From NCBI GenBank assembly GCA_035910535.1, contig JAMHXF010000090.1, positions 458,036 through 522,035 on the forward strand: a stretch of DNA of 64,000 nt. Direction: 5' to 3'. The DNA comes from Archangium_A sp035910535 (GTDB lineage: Bacteria; Myxococcota; Myxococcia; Myxococcales; Myxococcaceae). A program made the translations under genes and the position numbers. Under the pieces are notes generated by a model. The model saw only the letters and a list, made by a program, of their open reading frames with translations. It was not told the DNA's origin and ran no database searches. This document shows, piece after piece, positions 59,204 through 64,000 of this stretch. How positions within the stretch are numbered: the first letter of the stretch is position 1; every line of letters begins with the position of its first letter.

Positions 59204-60082
59204 TCAGAGCGTCGCGACGAGCTCGAGGACCTGCGTGAAGTTCGAGAGGGCGCGCGTCGGCTTCACCGGCTGCGCGCCCGCTTCGAGCACGTGCGCCGCG
59301 TGCCGTCGCGTGATGGCCGGCGACGAGATGATGTCGAGGCGCTCGCGGTACTCGGTCGAGACCCAGGTGCCGTACTCGGCCCACGCGTCGTGACACCCGA
59401 GCTCCTGCGCGATGGCGATGTCCTTCTTCACTGAATCGCCCACCACCAGCACGTCGCGCGGCGCGAGCCCATAGGTGTTCAAGATTTTCTTGAGGCCTGA
59501 GGTGTTCGGCTTTTCCCACTCGCGCGGCAGCTCGATGGCGGGGCACTTCGCGTCGTACGCACCCTGCTGGCTCTTCTGCAGAATCTCTGCGGCCACCAGC
59601 GGCGAGCCGTCGGCGTGCTTGGGAAAATCGAAGCCGGGCATCGTGTAGAGCGCGGTCAGCAGTTCATCGAGGCCCAGCGCTTTGACGCGCGCCCGCGCGG
59701 GGTTCATGGGCGCGTCGGTGAGCGCGACCACCAGCACGCGCTTTTCTTTGAGCGCCGTCAGCGTCTCGACGACCCCTTTGTACGGCACGAGGTACTTGCG
59801 CCGCGCGTACGAGAACGCGGCGCGCGCCGGCTCGATGACGAGCTTGTCGAAGCTGCCGAACTCGGGGAACGCCTGGAAGATGCGGCTCTCCTGCAGCGCG
59901 AACGGGTACTCGTTCGACTCGTATTTTCCGTAGACCTCTTTGAGCGCCTGCACGACCTGAATGCGCGGAAAGCCCGTCGCGCGTTGCACCGCGTCGACCA
60001 TCGCCTCGACCGCCGGCACGATGAAGTCGATCCACGAGTACAGCGTGTTGTCCATGTCAGTGACGACGAGCCGAATGGTCAT
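59204..60082 (-). CDS. HAD-superfamily hydrolase
   Basis: 292 residues. VTDMDNTLYSW at the N-terminus (D9, D11) is HAD motif I, VVALTDAP motif II, and DVLVVGDSVKKDIAIAQELG motif IV. Motif III is likely the lysine in WEKPNTSGLKKIL. The class I cap is helical (VEAMVDAVQRATGFP). Phosphatase activity is likely and the substrate is unknown. Its C-terminus has a partial copy at 57248. Confidence 0.85.
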   Translation of the reverse strand: MTIRLVVTDMDNTLYSWIDFIVPAVEAMVDAVQRATGFPRIQVVQALKEVYGKYESNEYPFALQESRIFQAFPEFGSFDKLVIEPARAAFSYARRKYLVPYKGVVETLTALKEKRVLVVALTDAPMNPARARVKALGLDELLTALYTMPGFDFPKHADGSPLVAAEILQKSQQGAYDAKCPAIELPREWEKPNTSGLKKILNTYGLAPRDVLVVGDSVKKDIAIAQELGCHDAWAEYGTWVSTEYRERLDIISSPAITRRHAAHVLEAGAQPVKPTRALSNFTQVLELVATL

Positions 60083-60144
60083 GAGTGACTCGCGCGAATA
60101 GCAGAGTTGGCGAGCCGCGCGGCTGTGGCATCGTCCGGCCCTGA

Positions 60145-61899
60145 ATGTGGCAGCTCGTCATCAACGGCCCCGGCTACTTCGACACCGCGTACGACCTCCC
60201 CGAGGGCGTCACGCAGGTCGGCCGCGCCGACGAAAACGACGTCGTGCTCTCGGGCGACCTCGTCTCGCGCAAGCACTGCCGCATTCACGTCGCGGCGGCG
60301 GGCGTGCGCTTCGAAGACCTCGGCAGCCGCAACGGCACGAAGCTCAACGGCGCGCCGCTCAAGGGCACCATCGAGCTCCGTGAAGGCGACGTGGTGCACA
60401 TCGGCGACAACACGTTGGCGCTCAAGCGGCCCGCGAACTCCGAGGCGCTCGCCACCGAGATGGTCGACGTGGGCGGCGGCGGGCGCGTGAAGCGCTTCGG
60501 GCGCGGCGTCGACATCAACGAAGCGCTGGTGATGGCGCGCGACATCGCGCCGGCCAACGTGCTCAAGGCGCTCGACAACTTCGCGCCCTTCGACCTGTCG
60601 GAGCCGCCGCTGCCCTTCGCGGGCCCGCGTCAGTCAGACACCGACGAAGGCGAAGGCGGAGAGACGAACACCGCCGAGAACCCCACGGGCTCCGGCGAGA
60701 GCGGCGCGCGCGTGGCGGTGCAGTCGCTGGTGTTGATGTACCGCGTGGCCGAGTGCCTCGCGCGCGCCCCCGACCTGCAGACGTTCCTCGACGAGACGTG
60801 TGACCTCGTCATGAAGCGCGTGAAGGCCACCACGGGCGTGGTGCTGTTGCGCCACGCGAGCGGGGTGATGGTTCCGGCCGCGGTTCGTCATGAGCAGAAG
60901 CTGACGCGCGGCGAGGTGCCGGTGAGCGACGGCGTGCTCGAGGCCGCGCTCGCCAAGGGTCAGGCCATCGCCGTGGCCAACGTTCACGACGACGCGCGCT
61001 TCGCCGACCGCGAGTCGGTGGTGCTCTACGGCGTCGACCAGGTGCTCTGCATTCCCATCGGCACCAGAGCGCCGTTCGCCGGCGTGCTGTACTTGAACCG
61101 TTCACGCAGCGGCTCCGAGTCGCTCGACGCGCTGCTCGACGTGTGTACCGCCATCACGCAGCTGCTCGAGACCGGCGTGGCGAAGTTTCAGGCCACAGGT
61201 CAGGTGCCGAAGGTCGACCGCCTCGAGTTCTCGCTCGAGCGGCTGTACGCGCCTGACATCGCCCGGCGTCGCGTCGCAGAAATTCGCGCCGGCACCGGCG
61301 GCCCCAGCCAGCTTCAAGAGCTCAACGGCACCGTGCTCTTCGCCGAGCTGGTGGGCCTCACGCAGGCCGCGCCGAAGCTGCAGCTGGAGCGCCTCGCCGA
61401 CATGGCCAGCGAGTGGCACCGCATCGCCACGCAGCTGTTGATGAGCTTCGAGGGCGCCATCGATTTGGTGACTGGCGAGACCGTGCGCGCGGTGTTCGGC
61501 GTGCCGTGGGCGCGCGGTGACGACGCGATTCGTGCCGTGCGCGCCGCGATGTCGCTCAAGGCCGAGTGGGAAAAAGTCTCTGCGCGGCGCACCACGAAAG
61601 AGCGCTTCGCCGTGCGCGCGGGCCTCACCACGGGCCGGGTCTTCGCGGGCGCCGTCGGCACCGAAGCGCGCCTCGACCCGGTGCTGCTCGGCGAGTCGGC
61701 GCAGATTGCGTACCTGCTGTGCTCGAGCGCCGAGCCGGGGCAGCTGCTCATCACCGGTAAGACGCTGGCGCACGTCGGTGCGCGCTTCGACGTGACCCCG
61801 CTCGGCGAGCGGGCGCTCGCAGGCCAGCGCGTGAAGGCCGCCGTGTTCGAGGTGCTCGACGAAGACTCCGACTCAGGCACGTTGTCGGGCATTCGCTGA
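60145..61899 (+). CDS. FHA-GAF protein with a divergent class III cyclase domain
   Basis: 584 residues. The FHA domain has QVGRADENDVVLSGDLVSRKH and DLGSRNGTKLNG and binds phosphothreonine. A GAF domain follows (ECLARAPDLQTFLDETCDLVM, GVLYLNRSRSG). The C-terminal cyclase-like domain has VLFAELVGLTQ and TGETVRAVFG, where the two metal aspartates of active cyclases are E401 and E445. The later RAGLTTGRVFAGAVG and GESAQIAYLLCS strands match the fold. No membrane helix is seen. It may be inactive or use other metals. Confidence 0.75.
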   Translation: MWQLVINGPGYFDTAYDLPEGVTQVGRADENDVVLSGDLVSRKHCRIHVAAAGVRFEDLGSRNGTKLNGAPLKGTIELREGDVVHIGDNTLALKRPANSEALATEMVDVGGGGRVKRFGRGVDINEALVMARDIAPANVLKALDNFAPFDLSEPPLPFAGPRQSDTDEGEGGETNTAENPTGSGESGARVAVQSLVLMYRVAECLARAPDLQTFLDETCDLVMKRVKATTGVVLLRHASGVMVPAAVRHEQKLTRGEVPVSDGVLEAALAKGQAIAVANVHDDARFADRESVVLYGVDQVLCIPIGTRAPFAGVLYLNRSRSGSESLDALLDVCTAITQLLETGVAKFQATGQVPKVDRLEFSLERLYAPDIARRRVAEIRAGTGGPSQLQELNGTVLFAELVGLTQAAPKLQLERLADMASEWHRIATQLLMSFEGAIDLVTGETVRAVFGVPWARGDDAIRAVRAAMSLKAEWEKVSARRTTKERFAVRAGLTTGRVFAGAVGTEARLDPVLLGESAQIAYLLCSSAEPGQLLITGKTLAHVGARFDVTPLGERALAGQRVKAAVFEVLDEDSDSGTLSGIR

Positions 61900-61927
61900 C
61901 GCAGGGCTTATTGCGCAAGGAGGCGCC

Positions 61928-64000
61928 ATGGGGCGCTGGGTCGTGGTGCTGTGTTTGGGGTTCTCTGCGGTCGCCGCTGCGGGCGACGCATTTCTGGCCG
62001 CGCGTGAAGAGCGGGCCGTGAAGGCGCCGGCCAGCGGCGTGGTGACCGCGACGGAGCAGCGGCTCGGCGTGCCCACGTTCTATTGGGCCGAGCCGTTGAC
62101 GCGCGCCGTGACGCCGCGCGCTGCAGGCCTGACCTCCGTCGAGGCTGCGCGGCAGCACCTGCTGGCGTCGGGCTCGCTGTACCGCACGAGCGCTGCGCGC
62201 GTGGCGGCGGCGGTGGTGAGCAGCGTTCACGACACGGGGAGCGGCGCCGTCATCGTCGCGTTTCAGCAGCGGCTCGGTGGGGTGCGCGTCTTTCGCGACG
62301 AAGTGCACGTGGTGATGAATCGAGACCTCGAGCTCGTCGCCATCAGCGGTTACCTGACGCCCGAGGTCGAGCCGCGCGGCGACTTTGCGCTCACCGCGGC
62401 TTCGGCCGTCGCGACGGCGTGGCGCGAGGTGACGGGCACGTTGCGCGACGTGCCAGCGCGCGACGTGCTGGACGAGGCGGGCTTCGTCACGTGGCCCTTT
62501 GAAGGCGGCTTTGCGCGGGCGCGGCCCACGTGGTTTCCGCTCGCCGACGGGGTGAAGCCCGGCTTTCACGTCGAGGTCGAGTTCGGCGCCGAAGCGCGCG
62601 CGTTCGTCGTCTCCGCGGTTGATGGTGCGGTGCTCTTCGAGAAAGACCTCGTCGCGCGGCACTCGTACGCCGTGTGGGCTGACCCGGTGACGAAGGTGCC
62701 GTGGCCGAGCCCGCTGGGACCGCGCTCGATGCCTTACGAGCCGGTGCACTCGCTGCCGGCGCAGCCGCAGTCATTCATTCGGCTCGACAACGCGGGGCTC
62801 TCGACCAACGACCCGTGGCTCCCCGCGGGCGCGAGTGACCTGCGCGGCAACAACGTGACGGCCTACGCTGACCTGCACCCGAGCGACGGCTTCACGCCAG
62901 GCCTCGACGTCGAGGGACATGTGTCGGCGCCCGGAGAGTTCCACGCCATCTTCGATCCGATGCTGCCGCCCGGCGCGACCGCCGCGCAGCTTCAGAGCTC
63001 CCTGGCGCACATCTTCTACGCCACCAACTTCCTGCACGACTGGCTCTACGACTCGGGCTTCGACGAGCGCGCGCGCAACGCGCAGCTCAACAACTTCGGT
63101 CGCGGCGGCGCGTCGAACGATGCGCTGGTGGTCGAGGTGCTCGACTGGTCCGGTCAAGGCAACGCGTACATTTCGGTGCCGTCCGACGGTCGCAGCCCGC
63201 GCATGACGATGTTCGAGTGGCGCGACGTGGTCGACGTCGACGGCGCGATGGACACCTCGGTCATCGCCCACGAGTACGGCCACTACGTCTCGAACCGGCT
63301 CGTGGGCGATTCGATGGGCATCTCGAACCAGCAGGGCTTCGGCATGGGAGAAGGCTGGGCCGACTTCATGGCGGCGCTGCTGCTCGCGACCGAAGACGAC
63401 ACCAACGTGGCCTCGAACAGCACGTGGGGTGGCGCGTACGTCGCCGGCGGCTTCTCGACGCACGACTTTCAGTTCGGCGTTCGCCGCGTTCCGATGTCGA
63501 CGAACTTCGCCGTCAACCCGCTGACGTTTCGTCACATTCAACGCGGCGTGGCGTTGCCGACATCGGCGCCCATGCAGACCACCTCCGTCCCCAATCACTA
63601 CGCGCACAGCACCGGCGAGGTGTGGTCCGTCATGTTGTGGGAGTGCTACGTGGCGCTGCTGCGCGACCCGCGGCTCTCGTTCAACGAGGCGCAGCGCCGC
63701 ATGAAGGGCTACCTCATCGCGGCCTTCAAGGCGACGCCCATGGTGCCCACGTTCATCGAGGCGCGCGACGCGTTGCTCTCGGTGGCCGCAGCGGCTGACC
63801 TCAACGACTACCTGTCATTCTCGGCCGCGTTCGCCCGGCGCGGCATCGGCAGTGGCGCGTCGGGGCCGGCGCGCGACAACCCGCACAACGTGCTCGTCGT
63901 CGAGAGCTACCGCATGGCGGGCTCTGCGCGGTTGCTCTCGATGTCGGTGCACGAAGCGCCCGGCTCGTGCGACGGCGACGGTGTGCTCGACGCCGATGAA
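61928..64000 (+). CDS. Fungalysin-type (M36) metalloprotease, truncated by the window end
   Basis: Opens at ATG 61928 behind AAGGAGG and is still open after 691 codons. MGRWVVVLCLGFSAVAAAG is a signal peptide. An FTP propeptide with VAFQQRLGGVRVFRDEVHVV covers about residues 90-230. The catalytic motif is HEYGHYVSNR (H448, E449, H452), with E475 in MGEGWADF. The C-terminal end begins with GSCDGDGVLDADE, suggesting a calcium-binding repeat region ahead. Predicted to be secreted. Confidence 0.88.
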   Translation, partial: MGRWVVVLCLGFSAVAAAGDAFLAAREERAVKAPASGVVTATEQRLGVPTFYWAEPLTRAVTPRAAGLTSVEAARQHLLASGSLYRTSAARVAAAVVSSVHDTGSGAVIVAFQQRLGGVRVFRDEVHVVMNRDLELVAISGYLTPEVEPRGDFALTAASAVATAWREVTGTLRDVPARDVLDEAGFVTWPFEGGFARARPTWFPLADGVKPGFHVEVEFGAEARAFVVSAVDGAVLFEKDLVARHSYAVWADPVTKVPWPSPLGPRSMPYEPVHSLPAQPQSFIRLDNAGLSTNDPWLPAGASDLRGNNVTAYADLHPSDGFTPGLDVEGHVSAPGEFHAIFDPMLPPGATAAQLQSSLAHIFYATNFLHDWLYDSGFDERARNAQLNNFGRGGASNDALVVEVLDWSGQGNAYISVPSDGRSPRMTMFEWRDVVDVDGAMDTSVIAHEYGHYVSNRLVGDSMGISNQQGFGMGEGWADFMAALLLATEDDTNVASNSTWGGAYVAGGFSTHDFQFGVRRVPMSTNFAVNPLTFRHIQRGVALPTSAPMQTTSVPNHYAHSTGEVWSVMLWECYVALLRDPRLSFNEAQRRMKGYLIAAFKATPMVPTFIEARDALLSVAAAADLNDYLSFSAAFARRGIGSGASGPARDNPHNVLVVESYRMAGSARLLSMSVHEAPGSCDGDGVLDADE

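Noticed and set aside
1..64000. CRISPR arrays, rRNA or tRNA genes, insertion sequences, integrases
   Set aside because: I looked for spaced identical repeats, rRNA-like conserved blocks, cloverleaf CCA-type ends and transposase motifs and saw none. Covariance models would be needed to exclude a tRNA strictly.

Overview
The window is GC-rich (about two thirds G+C by eye) and densely coded, and it looks like a chromosomal segment of a myxobacterium (Myxococcota). Two large secreted enzymes (288-2747 and 7057-9435) end in a MYXO-CTERM-type tail: a Gly-Cys-Gly-Cys motif, a hydrophobic stretch and terminal arginines. Many exported proteins carry a lipobox followed by linkers rich in Asp-Ala-Gly. 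Other typical traits are the DUF1592/DUF1552 pair, multi-domain signalling proteins and numerous secreted zinc proteases. I see no rRNA, tRNA, CRISPR array, integrase or transposase.

Layout. 1-17,100: a methyltransferase tail, a GH15-like glycosidase, a site-2 protease, a divergent GNAT-like / GH3-type adenylating enzyme cluster, a MYXO-CTERM metalloprotease, an alpha/beta hydrolase, a beta-propeller lactonase-like lipoprotein, an RCC1-repeat lipoprotein and an M49-like metalloprotease. 17,100-19,240: an island of lower GC (52-57% in two counted 60-base lines) with small overlapping unknown ORFs and one bitopic membrane protein. 19,241-30,115: astacin and M60 metalloproteases, a ferritin-like lipoprotein, small membrane and periplasmic proteins, and a NiCoT-like transporter whose 3' end is duplicated as an exact 60-bp repeat. 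30,249-36,417: the DUF1592/DUF1552 pair, an oxidoreductase, a MOSC protein, an unannotated 57-residue cysteine-rich peptide gene resembling a RiPP precursor (34,919-35,092), a HIT protein and an E2-type acyltransferase domain.

36,463-39,419 looks like an iron-responsive operon: a Fur-box-like site, a small protein, a di-haem oxidoreductase, an imelysin-family lipoprotein and a P460-like c-type cytochrome. 39,466-50,220 holds COQ4-like and two Coa1-like proteins, a dihydroorotase-type amidohydrolase, a nuclease/phosphatase, a fused MFS-spermidine-synthase-like protein, a lytic transglycosylase and several lipoproteins, with a strong intrinsic terminator at 48,734-48,776. 50,420-57,953 is a signalling block: CHASE histidine kinase, NtrC-type regulator, REC-kinase hybrid, CheY-like regulator and ECF sigma factor. 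57,991-64,000 holds a nucleotidyltransferase, a basic peptide, a HAD hydrolase, an FHA-GAF-cyclase-like protein with altered metal ligands, and the start of a fungalysin protease cut by the window end.

The main themes are predatory or saprophytic secretion (at least five secreted metalloproteases of different families plus a glycosidase), surface lipoproteins, iron and haem handling, and two-component or cyclic-nucleotide-like signalling. The least explained pieces are the 57-residue peptide, the low-GC island and two cases where a downstream copy of a gene's 3' end survives (transporter and HAD hydrolase).
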